Below, piece by piece: positions 17,709 through 27,833 of a stretch of 64,000 bases of DNA. The stretch is from Streptomyces sp. BA2 (lineage in GTDB: Bacteria; Actinomycetota; Actinomycetes; Streptomycetales; Streptomycetaceae): NCBI RefSeq assembly GCF_009769735.1, contig NZ_WSRO01000002.1:8295001-8359000 (forward strand). The letters are read 5' to 3'. A program made the translations under genes and the position numbers. Each line of letters begins with the position of its first letter. Positions within the stretch are counted from its first letter, which is position 1. The notes below the pieces were generated by a model. That model was not told the DNA's origin. It worked only from the letters and a program-made list of their open reading frames with translations, and made no database searches.

Positions 17709-18224
17709 TCAGAACAGATGGATCGCCAGGTGTCCGAGCGGCAGCCCCAGGCGCCAGGCCGCCGTCCACACTTTGGGCCCGTCGTCCTCGCCGCACGGCG
17801 ACCCGCCGCCCGGCACCGCGTCCAGATCCGGCGCGAGCAGCTCCGTCTCCTCCAGCCACCGCCAGGCCAGGTCGGCGAGGTCCAGATCGGGCGTTGGCTC
17901 ACCGGAGGCGACCGCGTCCGCCGCGAGCGCGGCCATCCGCTCGCCGACCCAGTCCTGCCACGGCTGGTCGTAGGCCGTCAGGGACAGCCAGGTCTCCAGC
18001 TGGGAGACCACGCGAATGCCCGACAACTCGCCCTTTGTGTCGGAAAGGAAAATAGTCAGGGCCAGAGCGTCACGCCCCGCGCGGTACTCGAAAGATGTCG
18101 GCGGCATCAAATCGCCGGTACGCAGTAATTCGTCCGCGATGTACTCGGCGTACAACCACGCCATCGGTACGGCCAGTTCGCCACCACTCGGGCCCTCCGC
18201 GTTTCCTCGGCTCTCGTGCAGCAT
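17709..18224 (-). CDS. Hypothetical protein containing a TTA codon
   Basis: 171 residues from the ATG at 18224, which has GGAGGAAGG upstream. I do not recognise the family. It is acidic, Trp-rich and predicted helical ('DLADLAWRWLEETELLAPDL'), with no signal peptide or membrane segment. A rare TTA leucine codon lies at 18128-18126 (ELL in 'ADELLRTGD'), so translation should depend on the bldA tRNA and be tied to development. It is divergent from the CapA-like lipoprotein gene, and the AT-richer intergenic region (18225-18513) presumably holds both promoters. Confidence 0.7.
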   Translation of the reverse strand: MLHESRGNAEGPSGGELAVPMAWLYAEYIADELLRTGDLMPPTSFEYRAGRDALALTIFLSDTKGELSGIRVVSQLETWLSLTAYDQPWQDWVGERMAALAADAVASGEPTPDLDLADLAWRWLEETELLAPDLDAVPGGGSPCGEDDGPKVWTAAWRLGLPLGHLAIHLF

Positions 18225-18513
18225 CCCGTCTCGCCTTCCTCCGATCCGTGCGCGTCGCCGGCCTCTGGCCCCCAATCCGGAACACGGATGAGGACAGCCG
18301 ATTACCCGGAGGGGCCTCCGAGCAAGGCGCTTTACGGAGCTTTGACTCAGCCCTCGGTTTCGTCGCAGGTCGGAGCCGGTCTGTTCTTCGTGTCACATGG
18401 CCGGATGATTTAAGTCCTTTTCGGGGACTATGACGGCATTGCTGCTTGACTCGACAGTGTGTCCGAATGTGGATTCGTTTCGCCGAATATCCCCCATTCA
18501 CGGAGCCTGGTCG

Positions 18514-19758
18514 ATGACGCAGCGCACCCCGCAGGGAACAGCCGTTCTGACCGCCGTAACGATCGGAGCCACTCTCGCCGCGACCGCCGCCTGCACGGCG
18601 AATACAGAAGCCGCACAGGAGCGGAATCCGAAGCACCGGAACGAGAGACATCAGGAAGGAACACGGGACGGAGATCGGGAGGTTTCGCCGCCGGCGCCTT
18701 CGGCGGCCGGTGGCGGCCAGGACGCTCCGCGCGCCTTCACGCTCGTCGCATCCGGGGACGTCCTCCCGCACTCCTCCATCATCCGCAGGGCCAACGCCGA
18801 CGCGGGGGGCGACGGCTACGACTTCGAGCCGATGCTCAAGGGGGTCAAACGCGTCGTGTCCAAGGCCGATCTGGCGATCTGTCACATGGAGACGGTCTAC
18901 GGGAAGAACGGCGACTACACCGGCTACCCCAGCTTCAAATCCCCGCCCCAGATCGCCCGCGCCCTGAAGGCCACCGGCTACGACGCCTGCTCCACCGCCT
19001 CCAATCACACGCTCGACGACGGCGCGGCGGGGGTGCGCCGTACGCTCGCCGCGCTCGACAAGGCAGGCGTCAAGCACGCGGGTTCGGGCCGCACGGCCGA
19101 CGAGGGCAAGTCCCCCGCCTGGATGCGGGCGGGCGGCGCGAAGGTGGCGCAGCTCGCGTACACGTACGGAACGAACGGCTATCCGATGCCCAAGGGCAAG
19201 CCCTGGACGGTCAACCTCATGAAGCGCGAGCGGATCATCGAGGACGCGCGCGCCGCGCGGAAGGCGGGCGCGGACGTGGTCGTCGTCTCGGTCCACTGGG
19301 GCACGGAGTGGCAGGACGCCCCTGACCGCCGCCAGCTCAGACTCGGCAAGCAGCTCACTGCGTCCCGCACAAAGGGCCGCCCCGACATCGACCTGATCCT
19401 GGGCACCCACGCGCACGTCCCGCAGGCGTACGAGAAGGTCAACAAGACCTGGGTCATCTACGGCATGGGCGACCAGATCGCCGGCGACATGGTCAACCAC
19501 GAGGGCGAGAACGACCCGCGGGGCAATCAGGGCACGCTCGGCCGCTTCACGTTCGCCCCGCCCGCGGAGCCCGGCGGACGCTGGAAGGTCAAGAAGGCCG
19601 AGTTCATCCCCCAGTGGTTCGACACGGACGAGGGACGCGTGATCAATCTGAACGCGGCGCTGGACCGCGGCGAGGACGTCGCCGACATCCGCGACCGGAT
19701 CCGCCGGGTCGTCCTGAGCCGGGACGCGGGGAAGGACGGTCTGGTCATGGGCCGGTAG
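18514..19758 (+). CDS. CapA-family (poly-gamma-glutamate synthesis-like) lipoprotein
   Basis: 414 residues from the ATG at 18514. An in-frame start at 18430 would put 28 residues before the signal peptide. The signal sequence ends at a lipobox (TAAC). The rest is a calcineurin-like CapA domain: 'TLVASGDVLPHSS', 'MLKGVKRVVSKADLAICHMET', 'TASNHTLDDG', 'VVVVSVHWGTEW' and 'ILGTHAHVPQ' are the metal-site motifs. CapA proteins take part in polyglutamate export or anchoring, but no capBC genes are here, so an independent surface metallo-hydrolase is equally likely. A TTGACT box at about 18446-18451 may be part of its promoter. Confidence 0.85.
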   Translation: MTQRTPQGTAVLTAVTIGATLAATAACTANTEAAQERNPKHRNERHQEGTRDGDREVSPPAPSAAGGGQDAPRAFTLVASGDVLPHSSIIRRANADAGGDGYDFEPMLKGVKRVVSKADLAICHMETVYGKNGDYTGYPSFKSPPQIARALKATGYDACSTASNHTLDDGAAGVRRTLAALDKAGVKHAGSGRTADEGKSPAWMRAGGAKVAQLAYTYGTNGYPMPKGKPWTVNLMKRERIIEDARAARKAGADVVVVSVHWGTEWQDAPDRRQLRLGKQLTASRTKGRPDIDLILGTHAHVPQAYEKVNKTWVIYGMGDQIAGDMVNHEGENDPRGNQGTLGRFTFAPPAEPGGRWKVKKAEFIPQWFDTDEGRVINLNAALDRGEDVADIRDRIRRVVLSRDAGKDGLVMGR

Positions 19759-19784
19759 ACGAGAGCGCCGCCTGAGCGGCCCGG

Positions 19785-21203
19785 CTAGGGAACGCGGTCG
19801 GTCTTGGCCAGCTCCGACTTCCGGTACGAGTAAGCGAAGTAGATGACAAGGCCGAGCGCGAACCACACAGCGAACCGCGCCCACGTCTGCCACTGCAGGA
19901 ACGTGATCAGCCAGATGGAGAAGACGACCCCGATGGCGGGCACCACCGGCATTCCGGGACAGCGGAACGTACGCGGCAGATCGGGCTGCTTGTAGCGCAG
20001 CACGATCACCGCGATGCAGACCACCACGAACGCCAACAGGATCCCGATGTTGGTCAGTTCGGCCGCCTCGCCGATCGGCAGGAAACCGGCGATGGCGGCC
20101 GAGGCGAACCCGACGATCCACGTCACCCGGGTCGGCACGTGCCGGGTCTTGTGCGTCTTGGCGAACCACTTCGGCAGCAGCCCGTCACGCGACATGCTGA
20201 ACCAGACGCGGGTGACGCCCAGCATGAAGGTGAACATCACGGTGAGGATGCCGATGATCGCGCCGATCGCGATGACGTCGGCGAGACCGCCCAGGCCCAC
20301 CGACTTGAAGGCGGTGGAGAAGCCGCTCTCCGGGTCGATGTCCTTGTAGCTCTGCATGCCCGTGAGGACGAGGCAGGCGAGGACGTACAGGACCATCGAG
20401 ATCGCGAGCGAGTAGAGGATCGCCTTCGGCATGTGGCGCTGCGCGTCCTTGGACTCCTCGGCCGCGGTGCTCATCGCGTCGTAGCCGAAGACAGCAAAAA
20501 ACACGGTGGCCGCGCCCGTGAACGCCCCGCTGACGCCGAAGGGGAAGAACGGCTCGTAGTTCCCGGTGTTGATGTGGAAGAACCCGACCGCGATCACCAC
20601 GATCACGACGATGACCTTCAGCACGACGACGACCATCTCGAAGCGCGCCGCGTTCTTGATGCCGAGCGTCAGCAGATAGGCGATGAGCAGGCACAGCACC
20701 GCGGCGAACAGGTCGACCTTGTGGCCGTCCCCGGTGCCGGGCGCGCCCAGCATCCAGTTCGGCAACTGGGCGCCCATGTCGTTGAGCAGGAAGTTGAAGT
20801 AGCCCGAGATGCCGATCGCGACCACCGCCACGATCGCCGTGTACTCCAGGAGCAGGTCCCAGCCGATGAACCACCCGGTGAGCTCGCCGAGCACCACATA
20901 GCCGTAGGTGTACGCCGATCCCGCCTTCGGGATGAGGCCCGCGAACTCGGCGTACGAGAAGGCCGCCGCCGCGCTCGCGACACCGGCGATGAGGAAGGAG
21001 ATGAGGACGGCGGGCCCGGCCGTGCCGTTGGCCACCGTCCCGGCGAGGGTGAAGATGCCGGCGCCGATGATGCCACCGACGCCGATCGCGGTCAGCTGCC
21101 AGAGGCCGAGCGTGCGAGTGAGCCCGCCACCCGCTTCGGTCTCTTCGATGTGTTCGATGGGCTTGCGGCGCATGACGCCGTGCCCCATCCGGAGTCCCGC
21201 CAT
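19785..21203 (-). CDS. APC-family amino acid permease (cationic amino acid transporter type)
   Basis: 472 residues from the ATG at 21203, chosen because AGGTGGA lies just upstream. About twelve membrane segments are visible. The first pair carries the 'GVGGIIGAGIF' substrate-binding signature of APC transporters, and the conserved 'RRKPIEHI' leader and 'YAEFAGLIPKAGSAYTY' match YfnA/CAT-like permeases. It is a sodium- or proton-coupled importer or exchanger; the substrate is not determinable from sequence. Its orientation converges on the CapA-like gene. Confidence 0.9.
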   Translation of the reverse strand: MAGLRMGHGVMRRKPIEHIEETEAGGGLTRTLGLWQLTAIGVGGIIGAGIFTLAGTVANGTAGPAVLISFLIAGVASAAAAFSYAEFAGLIPKAGSAYTYGYVVLGELTGWFIGWDLLLEYTAIVAVVAIGISGYFNFLLNDMGAQLPNWMLGAPGTGDGHKVDLFAAVLCLLIAYLLTLGIKNAARFEMVVVVLKVIVVIVVIAVGFFHINTGNYEPFFPFGVSGAFTGAATVFFAVFGYDAMSTAAEESKDAQRHMPKAILYSLAISMVLYVLACLVLTGMQSYKDIDPESGFSTAFKSVGLGGLADVIAIGAIIGILTVMFTFMLGVTRVWFSMSRDGLLPKWFAKTHKTRHVPTRVTWIVGFASAAIAGFLPIGEAAELTNIGILLAFVVVCIAVIVLRYKQPDLPRTFRCPGMPVVPAIGVVFSIWLITFLQWQTWARFAVWFALGLVIYFAYSYRKSELAKTDRVP

Positions 21204-21326
21204 GAGCTCCACCTTTTCGCGGACGGCAGTCGGCTGATGGCGGATCATGATGGCGCAGGCGTGAGCATGACGGAAGACGCCACACCCCTCATAGGTGTGA
21301 GGGTTCAGCAGCCTGGCGGCCGTGGG

Positions 21327-21788
21327 TCACGGAACGACGGTGACGGGCCAGCGGCCCGCCTTGACGAGGCGCACGGCGACCGAGCCGACGATCCGGTGGC
21401 CCGCCTGCTCGGAGGCGCCGACGACCACGGCGTCCGCCTTGAGGTCGTCCGCCGCTGTGACCAGACCGCTGTACGGGTCGCCACGGAAGGTGTGGAACTC
21501 CCAGCGGACATCGAATATGTCCTTCACCCGCTCGGCCGCGTCTCTGATCTCGGTGATCAGTCCCTCGGCGATCTCATCGGTCGCGTCGGCCACCGGGGCG
21601 CCGAGGGCGGCGCCCGCGGCCATCACCGGCTGCACGTAGACGACGGCTAGCAAGGCGCGCTGCCGCCGCGCAAGGCCTCCGGCATATGCCGCGGCCCTGA
21701 GCGAGGAGTCCGACCCGTCGACACCGACGAGGATCACCTTCGGGCCGTCGGTGCCGCGTTCGAACTGGTGGGAGTGGTCTTCAGTCAC
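21327..21788 (-). CDS. Universal stress protein (UspA family)
   Basis: 153 residues. It has 'KVILVGVDGSDSSLRAAAYA' at the N-terminus and the ATP-binding glycine pattern near the C-terminus ('VVVGASEQAGHRIVGSVAVRL', a G2xG9GS-like motif). A single Usp domain, cytoplasmic. The GTG at 21788 has no ribosome site but is preceded at 7 nt by TAGCCT, so the mRNA is probably leaderless. It is divergent from lysX; the region between them holds both promoters and an 18-bp repeat array. Confidence 0.85.
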   Translation of the reverse strand: MTEDHSHQFERGTDGPKVILVGVDGSDSSLRAAAYAGGLARRQRALLAVVYVQPVMAAGAALGAPVADATDEIAEGLITEIRDAAERVKDIFDVRWEFHTFRGDPYSGLVTAADDLKADAVVVGASEQAGHRIVGSVAVRLVKAGRWPVTVVP

Positions 21789-21795
21789 AGCCGAG

Positions 21796-21801
21796 AGGCT
21801 A
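21796..21801 (-). promoter_or_regulatory. Leaderless-type -10 hexamer of the universal stress gene
   Basis: TAGCCT on the minus strand sits 7 nt before the GTG start, matching TANNNT, with no Shine-Dalgarno sequence between. Confidence 0.55.
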
Positions 21802-21848
21802 ACGGAGAGCCCCGTTCCTGTTGAGGGCGCCCATGGCCGGGGCGGCGC

Positions 21849-21902
21849 GCACCCTCTCGACGGGCGGCACCCTCTCGCCGAGCGGCACCGTCTCGACGGG
21901 CG
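21849..21902. repeat. Three 18-bp tandem repeats between usp and lysX
   Basis: GCACCCTCTCGACGGGCG occurs three times in direct series with one or two changes, then breaks off in a partial copy. The array ends about 30 bp before the lysX start, just upstream of its -10 hexamer, so it could carry regulator sites or be neutral. Confidence 0.75.
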
Positions 21903-21920
21903 GCACCGGCCGACCCTTCC

Positions 21921-21926
21921 TAGGGT
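21921..21926 (+). promoter_or_regulatory. Leaderless-type -10 hexamer of lysX
   Basis: TAGGGT lies 6 nt before the lysX ATG, with no ribosome-binding sequence, as expected for transcription starting at the A of the start codon. Confidence 0.6.
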
Positions 21927-21932
21927 CGATCC

Positions 21933-24900
21933 ATGAGCACCAGCGTGGAGAGCCCCCGCACCGCGCCACCGCAGGGCGCGAGAGACCGTTTCCTCGGACG
22001 GGTGCCGGAAGGATTCGCCGCCTTCTTCGGCGCGCTGGGCCTCTTCTGCGCGACCCTCGCGGTCATCGCCCCGCTGCGCCACCTTCTGCGCCCGGTGGTC
22101 CGCGTACTGGACCTCCTCACGGTTCCGGTCAGCCCGAACCTCGCGTACGCCGTCTTCCTCTTCCTGCTCGCCGCGGCGACAGCGGCCCGCAAGAAGGTCG
22201 CGTGGTGGCTCGTCATCATCTATCTGGGGCTTCTCCTCGCCTTCGACGTACTCGGTATCGCCCTCGGCTTCTGGGCGGACTCGATCCCCTCGCTGATCGT
22301 CTGCGGTGCCGCCTTCGTCCTCCTGGTCCTGGCCCGCAAGGAGTTCTCCGCCGACTCACGCCGCGGCGCGGTCCTGCGGGCCGTCCTCGTGCTTGTCGCG
22401 GGCCTCGCCGTGGCGATCCTGGCCGGCTGGGGGCTCGTCGCGCTCTTCCCGGGTACGCTGCCGCGCGCCGAGGCCCTGCCGTGGGCGGCGAACCGCGTCT
22501 GCGGCGGGCTCTTCACAGGCCACGACTACTTCGACGGCAGGCCACCGCGCACCCTGCACTTCTGGCTCGGCCTCTTCGGCGCCCTCGCCCTCCTGAACGC
22601 CGCCGCGGCCCTCTTCCGCTCCCAGCGCATGGAAGCCGCCCTGCACGGCGACGAGGAACCCCGCATCCGTGCGCTCCTTGGCACATACGGCGCTCAGGAC
22701 TCGCTCGGCTACTTCGCCACCCGGCGCGACAAGGCCGTCGTCTTCTCGCCCAGCGGCAAGGCCGCCGTCACCTACCGCGTCGAGGCGGGCGTCTGCCTGG
22801 CAAGCGGCGACCCCGTCGGCGACCGCGAGGCCTGGCCGCGCGCGATCGGGGCCTGGCTGGACGTGGCCCGGCAGTACGCCTGGGCGCCCGCCGTCATGGG
22901 CGCGTCCGAGGAGGGCGCCACCGCGTACGCCCGCTCCGGGCTCGGCGCGCTCCAGCTCGGCGACGAGGCCATCCTGCACGTCGCGGGCTTCGATCTGGAC
23001 GGCCGCGACATGCGGGTCACCCGCCAGGCGGTGAACCGCGTCCGCCGCACCGGCGCCACCACCCGTATCCGCCGTCACTCCACCCTCACCGACGAGGAGA
23101 TGGAGGAGATCATCGACAAGGCGGACGCCTGGCGGGACACCGAGACCGAGCGCGGCTTCTCGATGGCGCTCGACCGCCTCGGCGACCCCGAGGACGGCGA
23201 CTGCCTGCTGGTCGAGGCCCTGGACGCCGACGGCCGGCTCCTCGCCCTGCTCTCCCTCGTCCCCTGGGGCAAGGACGGCATCTCCCTGGATCTGATGCGC
23301 CGCGACCGCGCGACCGCGCCCAACGGCGTCATGGAGTTCATGGTCGCCGAACTCTGCGCGGGCGCGGGCAAGTTCGGAGTGCGCCGCATCTCCCTGAACT
23401 TCGCCGTGTTCCGCTCGGTCTTCGAGGAGGGCGCCCGCATCGGCGCCGGTCCCGTCCTGCGGCTGTGGCGCAAGCTGCTCCTCTTCTTCTCCAAGTGGTG
23501 GCAGCTCGAAGCGCTCTACCGCTCCAACGCCAAGTACCACCCCGAGTGGTACCCCCGCTTCATCTGTTACGGCGACGCCGGAGCCCTCGCCCGGATCAGC
23601 CTCGCGTCGGGCATCGCCGAGGGCTTCGTCTCCGTGCCCTCGCTGCGCAAGCTCTGGGGCAAGGGCCGGCGGTCCAAGGGCGTCACCAAGCCCGCGAGCA
23701 CGGAGGGCCTCCCGCCGATCTCCGCCCTCGGCCTCGCGGGCCACGGGGAGACCGCGGACGCCGACCCGACGGCCGCGCTCCCCGACCAGGTCCGCGTACG
23801 CCACCGCAAGCTCGACCGGCTGCGCGCCGACGGCGTCGACCCCTACCCCGTGGGCCTCCCGCCGCGCACCCACACCCTCGCCGCCGTGACGCCCGCCCTG
23901 ACGGGGGAGGAAGTCACGGTCGCGGGTCGCGTCATGCTCGTACGCGACTTCGGCGGGGTCGTCTTCGCCGTCCTGCGCGACTGGTCCGGCGACCGCCAAC
24001 TCGCCCTGACCCGCGACCGGTCGGGCCCGGACGTCCTGGACCGCTTCACCTCCGGCACGGACATCGGCGACCACATCACGGCCACCGGCACGGTCGGCGC
24101 CAGCGACCAGGGCGAGCTCACCGTCTTCGTCACCGCCTGGCAGCTCACCGGCAAGTGTCTGCGCCCGCTGCCCGACAAGCGCCGCGGTCTCGCCGACCCC
24201 GAGGCCAAGGTCCGCCGCCGCTACCTCGACCTGGTCGCAAGCCCCGCAGCCCGTGACGTCGTCCGGGCCCGCTCCACCGCCGTACAGGCCCTGCGGCAGG
24301 GGCTGTTGGACCGCGGCTACCTGGAGGTCGAGACCCCGATGCTCCAGCAGATCCACGGCGGCGCCAACGCCCGCCCGTTCACCACCCACATCAACGCCTA
24401 CGACCTCGACCTCTATCTGCGCATCGCCCCCGAGCTGTACCTGAAGCGGCTCTGCGTCGGCGGCATGGAGAAGGTCTTCGAGATGGGCCGCACCTTCCGC
24501 AACGAAGGGGTGAGCTACAAGCACAACCCCGAGTTCACGATGCTGGAGGCCTACCAGGCGTTCGCCGACTACGACGTGATGCTCGACCTCACCCGCGAGC
24601 TCATCCAGGGCGCGGCCACCGCCGCCTTCGGCGCGCCCGTCGCCCGCAAGGCCGACGCGGAAGGGCGGCTCACCGAGCACGACATCTCCGGCCCCTGGCC
24701 GGTCAAGACGGTCTACGGCGCGATCTCCGAAGCGCTCGGCGACGAGGTCGACGCGGACACCCCGCTGCCGGGACTGCACCAGCTCTGCGACCGCGCGGAC
24801 GTCCCGTACAAGCCCGAGGACGGCCGCGGTGACGTCGTACTGGAGATGTACGAGCGGCTTGTCGAGGAGAGGACGACGCTGCCCACCTTCTACAAGGACT

Positions 24901-25235
24901 TCCCGACCGACGTCTCGCCGCTGACCCGCCAGCACCGCACCGACCCGCGCCTCGCCGAGCGCTGGGACCTCGTCGCCTTCGGTACCGAACTGGGCACCGC
25001 CTACTCGGAGTTGACCGACCCCGTCGAGCAGCGCAGGCGCCTCACCGCGCAGTCGCTGCTCGCCGCCGGGGGAGACCCGGAGGCCATGGAGCTGGACGAG
25101 GACTTCCTGGACGCCCTGGAGTACGCGATGCCGCCCACCGGAGGTCTCGGCATCGGCGTCGACCGGCTCGTCATGTTCCTCACCGGCCTGACGATCCGGG
25201 AGACGCTGCCCTTCCCTCTCGTACGCCGCCGCTGA
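21933..25235 (+). CDS. lysX: Bifunctional lysylphosphatidylglycerol synthase/lysyl-tRNA synthetase
   Basis: 1100 residues, the length of actinobacterial LysX. Residues 1-230 hold about six membrane segments. Residues 230-590 form the MprF-type GNAT fold that transfers lysine to phosphatidylglycerol ('[19 protein letters not shown]', '[14 protein letters not shown]'). Residues 600-1100 are a complete class II LysRS with an OB domain, motif 2 (about 851, '[17 protein letters not shown]') and motif 3 ('[13 protein letters not shown]'). The protein charges tRNA with lysine and uses it to add positive charge to the membrane, lowering sensitivity to cationic peptides. A housekeeping lysS should exist elsewhere. 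Confidence 0.95.
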   Translation: MSTSVESPRTAPPQGARDRFLGRVPEGFAAFFGALGLFCATLAVIAPLRHLLRPVVRVLDLLTVPVSPNLAYAVFLFLLAAATAARKKVAWWLVIIYLGLLLAFDVLGIALGFWADSIPSLIVCGAAFVLLVLARKEFSADSRRGAVLRAVLVLVAGLAVAILAGWGLVALFPGTLPRAEALPWAANRVCGGLFTGHDYFDGRPPRTLHFWLGLFGALALLNAAAALFRSQRMEAALHGDEEPRIRALLGTYGAQDSLGYFATRRDKAVVFSPSGKAAVTYRVEAGVCLASGDPVGDREAWPRAIGAWLDVARQYAWAPAVMGASEEGATAYARSGLGALQLGDEAILHVAGFDLDGRDMRVTRQAVNRVRRTGATTRIRRHSTLTDEEMEEIIDKADAWRDTETERGFSMALDRLGDPEDGDCLLVEALDADGRLLALLSLVPWGKDGISLDLMRRDRATAPNGVMEFMVAELCAGAGKFGVRRISLNFAVFRSVFEEGARIGAGPVLRLWRKLLLFFSKWWQLEALYRSNAKYHPEWYPRFICYGDAGALARISLASGIAEGFVSVPSLRKLWGKGRRSKGVTKPASTEGLPPISALGLAGHGETADADPTAALPDQVRVRHRKLDRLRADGVDPYPVGLPPRTHTLAAVTPALTGEEVTVAGRVMLVRDFGGVVFAVLRDWSGDRQLALTRDRSGPDVLDRFTSGTDIGDHITATGTVGASDQGELTVFVTAWQLTGKCLRPLPDKRRGLADPEAKVRRRYLDLVASPAARDVVRARSTAVQALRQGLLDRGYLEVETPMLQQIHGGANARPFTTHINAYDLDLYLRIAPELYLKRLCVGGMEKVFEMGRTFRNEGVSYKHNPEFTMLEAYQAFADYDVMLDLTRELIQGAATAAFGAPVARKADAEGRLTEHDISGPWPVKTVYGAISEALGDEVDADTPLPGLHQLCDRADVPYKPEDGRGDVVLEMYERLVEERTTLPTFYKDFPTDVSPLTRQHRTDPRLAERWDLVAFGTELGTAYSELTDPVEQRRRLTAQSLLAAGGDPEAMELDEDFLDALEYAMPPTGGLGIGVDRLVMFLTGLTIRETLPFPLVRRR

Positions 25236-25358
25236 TCCCCCTCGGTCGCTCCCTCTCGCTGCTGCTGGTCCCATCGGGTGCTTTCGCGGCCCGCCGTGGT
25301 GTTGGTGATCCTCCCTGGCCTTCCGCCATGCGACGGATTAGTAATGAAAAAGGATCAG

Positions 25359-26189
25359 ATGACTCCAGGGCGGCGCGCACTCCTGCGCGCCGCCGCTGTC
25401 TTCGGTCTGGCCGCGACCGCCGGCTGCGCGGGTACGGAGCGGACCCCCGCGCCAGGCCCCACGGCTCCCAGCGGCGCGGCGGCCGGTGGCCCGCCCGCCG
25501 CACGCGCCCTCAAGCCCTCCGCGTACCGCCTCCAGCCCATGGCGGGCTACGGCCCGCCAGATGCCGCAAGGACCCGGCCCCGTGTGCGCAGAGAGCCGAT
25601 CCTGCGCATGGACGGGCAGGAACGCACCATGGTGCTCACCTTCGACGACGGACCCGACCCCCGCTACACGCCGGGCATCCTGAGCACCCTGCGCCGGTAC
25701 GACGTCCGCGCGATGTTCTTCGTCTGCGGCGAGATGGCCGTCGACAACAAGGACCTGCTGCGCGAGATGGCCGACGACGGGCATCTGATCGGCAACCACA
25801 CCTATACGCATCCACTGCTTCCGAAGATGAGCCGGAGCGCGATGCGAGAGGAGATCGAGCGCACCTGCGAGGTCGTCGAGGACGCCGTGGGCGAACCCCC
25901 CGCCTGGTTCCGCGCCCCCTACGGAGCCTGGAACCGCAACGCCTTCCAGCTGGGCGCCGACCTGGGCATGGAGCCGCTCGCCTGGACCGTGGACACCCTG
26001 GACTGGACCGAGCCGGGCACGGGCACGATCATCCGGCGCGTACGGGCCGGGGCGGGGCCCGGAGTCGTGGTGCTCTCGCACGACGCGGGCGGCGACCGCT
26101 CCCAGAGCGTCGAGGCGCTGCGGACGTATCTCCCGGAACTCATCGATTCGGGATACCGGATCACCGTGCCGAGCCGCTACCCCACGTAG
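25359..26189 (+). CDS. Polysaccharide deacetylase (CE4) lipoprotein
   Basis: 277 residues from the ATG at 25359, with AAGGA 4 nt upstream; an ATG at 25344 is the alternative. The N-terminus has RRALLRAAAVFGL followed by a TAGC lipobox, consistent with a Tat-exported lipoprotein. The NodB domain is complete: TFDDGPD (motif 1, catalytic and metal Asp, about 94), HTYTHP (metal His pair), 'RAPYGAWN', 'DTLDW' and 'LSHDAGG'. The likely substrate is acetylated amino sugar in peptidoglycan or another surface polymer. It converges on the sortase gene and belongs to the cell-surface cluster. Confidence 0.88.
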   Translation: MTPGRRALLRAAAVFGLAATAGCAGTERTPAPGPTAPSGAAAGGPPAARALKPSAYRLQPMAGYGPPDAARTRPRVRREPILRMDGQERTMVLTFDDGPDPRYTPGILSTLRRYDVRAMFFVCGEMAVDNKDLLREMADDGHLIGNHTYTHPLLPKMSRSAMREEIERTCEVVEDAVGEPPAWFRAPYGAWNRNAFQLGADLGMEPLAWTVDTLDWTEPGTGTIIRRVRAGAGPGVVVLSHDAGGDRSQSVEALRTYLPELIDSGYRITVPSRYPT

Positions 26190-26250
26190 GACGTGGATTC
26201 AGGACGGCATTTCGCCCGCCAGGCGCCGTGTTCCGCCGACGGATTCACCG

Positions 26251-26901
26251 TCAGCGCACGTCCACCAGGCGGGCGAAAGCGACTACGTTCCCGTCGTATC
26301 CGGACTGCTTGGAGAATCCGCCACCGCAGGTGATGACGCGCAGTTCCGGAGCTCCCTTGTCCTTGTAGACGCGACTTCCCGGGAAATTGTTCTTCTCGAA
26401 CACTTCGATTCCATAGATCTCGAAAACCGCGGTCTTGCGGTCCCTGCGCAGGATCTCGACGCGATTTCCCTTCTTCAGTGAGCCAAGGCCGTAGAAGATG
26501 GCGGGACCCTGCTGATTGTCCACATGGCCGACGATGACGGACGTGCCCTTCTCGCCCGGCGAGACGGCTCCGGTGAACCAGCCGGCGAGGTTCGGGTCCT
26601 CCGGCGGCGGTGCGTCCACCCACCCGTCCTCGTCGAGTCCGACCGGCATGACCGGCGCGTCCACCCGGATGCCCTTGATCCCCACGCGCTCGGCGGGGGA
26701 GAACGTCAGCGGCGTGACAGCCTTCCCATCGGGCGCCTGGTCCGCCGCGGCGGCCGACTCCGGCTGGGGCGGGCCCACGTCGAATTCCCCTGAGCCATTC
26801 CGGATCAGCGCGAGGCCGGTCAGCAGAACCAGCGCCATCGCGCCCCAGGGCGCGCGCTTCCGCTGCGGTTCCTCTTCATCGGCCGGGTGGGACAAAGGCA
26901 T
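26251..26901 (-). CDS. Class F sortase
   Basis: 216 residues with an N-terminal membrane anchor ('WGAMALVLLTGLAL') and a sortase barrel. The catalytic triad is visible: His in 'IVGHVDN' (about 126), Cys in 'VITCGGGF' (about 188) and Arg in 'NVVAFARL'. Spacing and the short length fit class F, the actinobacterial class. The ATG at 26901 is chosen because GAGAGGGG precedes it; one six codons upstream overlaps that site. It faces two secreted proteins with a common C-terminal layout, which are candidate substrates although neither has a canonical LPXTG or LAXTG. Confidence 0.88.
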   Translation of the reverse strand: MPLSHPADEEEPQRKRAPWGAMALVLLTGLALIRNGSGEFDVGPPQPESAAAADQAPDGKAVTPLTFSPAERVGIKGIRVDAPVMPVGLDEDGWVDAPPPEDPNLAGWFTGAVSPGEKGTSVIVGHVDNQQGPAIFYGLGSLKKGNRVEILRRDRKTAVFEIYGIEVFEKNNFPGSRVYKDKGAPELRVITCGGGFSKQSGYDGNVVAFARLVDVR

Positions 26902-27236
26902 TCTCTGATCCCCTCTCAACGCGGCATTCGAACCGCGTCCGTTGCGCGTACAAGAACGCTAAGCGCGGCGCGCGTGACGGGCGACAGAGCGGGAGCGAAC
27001 GGGTGGCGCCCATACCGGGCATGCGCCATATGAGTCGTGGGCGGCAGGAAATTTCTGACGGTCCGTGACCTGCGGCAATATCGGCTTGTGCGTTCGCGCT
27101 TCGGCGTGTCGCCTCACCAGGACGGCCGAGCGTCGAAATGCGGGTCTGTGCACGGCAACTGAGGGTCTGTTTGGGAGGCGCTCTCGCCGATCGACCGGGG
27201 ACGGTTACCCCGGGGCGTCTTCCGCGGAGGAATCAC
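26902..27236. other. Divergent intergenic region between the sortase and surface-protein genes
   Basis: This 335-bp stretch has no convincing gene. It should hold the sortase promoter on the minus strand and the surface-protein promoter on the plus strand. An A/T-richer patch around 27050-27060 (GGAAATTTCTG) is the most likely promoter zone. GGAGGAATC, the ribosome site of the downstream gene, closes it. Confidence 0.5.
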
Positions 27237-27752
27237 ATGCGTACTTCTCGTATGCGCACCACTCGTGCCCTCGCGGTCGCAGTCACCGCGGGTGCCGTCG
27301 TCGGGCTCGCCGCCCCGACGGCATCGGCCTGGGCCGATCCGTCCAACATCGTCGCCATGCCGAGCGTGATCCCCCGCGGGGGGCAGCTGACGGTCACGGT
27401 CGACGGCACGGCCTGCCACACGCCGGGCAGCAAGGTCACGTCGAACGCCTTCCCCGACACGAACCTGAAGACCATGGGCGGCGGCACGGCAAGCGCGAAC
27501 CCCATGGTCTACCACCACGCCAGCCCCGGGGCCCACAGCATCACCGTGCACTGCGGCGGCAAGACCCTCACCAAGCCCGACGCGTTCACCGTCATCCACG
27601 GTGGTGTCCGCGGTGGTCTCGGCGGCAGCAGCAACGCCGGGGCGACCGGCACCGACATGGCGATCGGCGGGGCGCTGGTGGCGGTCGCGCTGGTCGGCGG
27701 CGGGGTGTTCTGGATGCGCCGCCGTTCGGAGAACGCGGAGCGCGGCCTCTGA
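27237..27752 (+). CDS. Secreted, C-terminally anchored surface protein (possible sortase substrate)
   Basis: 171 residues. The start is fixed by GGAGG 7 nt upstream. A signal peptide ends near 'APTASAWA'. A beta-rich domain of about 90 residues follows, with two cysteines ('VDGTACHTPG', 'SITVHCGGKT') likely forming a disulphide. A Gly-rich linker (GGVRGGLGGSSNAGATG) leads to a membrane segment and a basic tail (WMRRRSE), the layout of sortase substrates. The motif before the helix, GATGTD, is not a classic sorting signal. The protein at 27882-28451 shares this whole plan. Confidence 0.75.
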   Translation: MRTSRMRTTRALAVAVTAGAVVGLAAPTASAWADPSNIVAMPSVIPRGGQLTVTVDGTACHTPGSKVTSNAFPDTNLKTMGGGTASANPMVYHHASPGAHSITVHCGGKTLTKPDAFTVIHGGVRGGLGGSSNAGATGTDMAIGGALVAVALVGGGVFWMRRRSENAERGL

Positions 27753-27833
27753 CCGTACGTCCCCGCTGCCGGCACGCCCGTCACTCGCACGTCGGGGTGC
27801 CCGCACGCCGGGTGTGAACCGTTCCGCCTCCCT

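Noticed and set aside
22356..25274. Very long open frame on the strand opposite lysX
   Set aside because: It is the antisense shadow of a clear LysX protein; the composition is Gly/Val/Arg/Asp-rich with no domain, as expected from high-GC codon bias.
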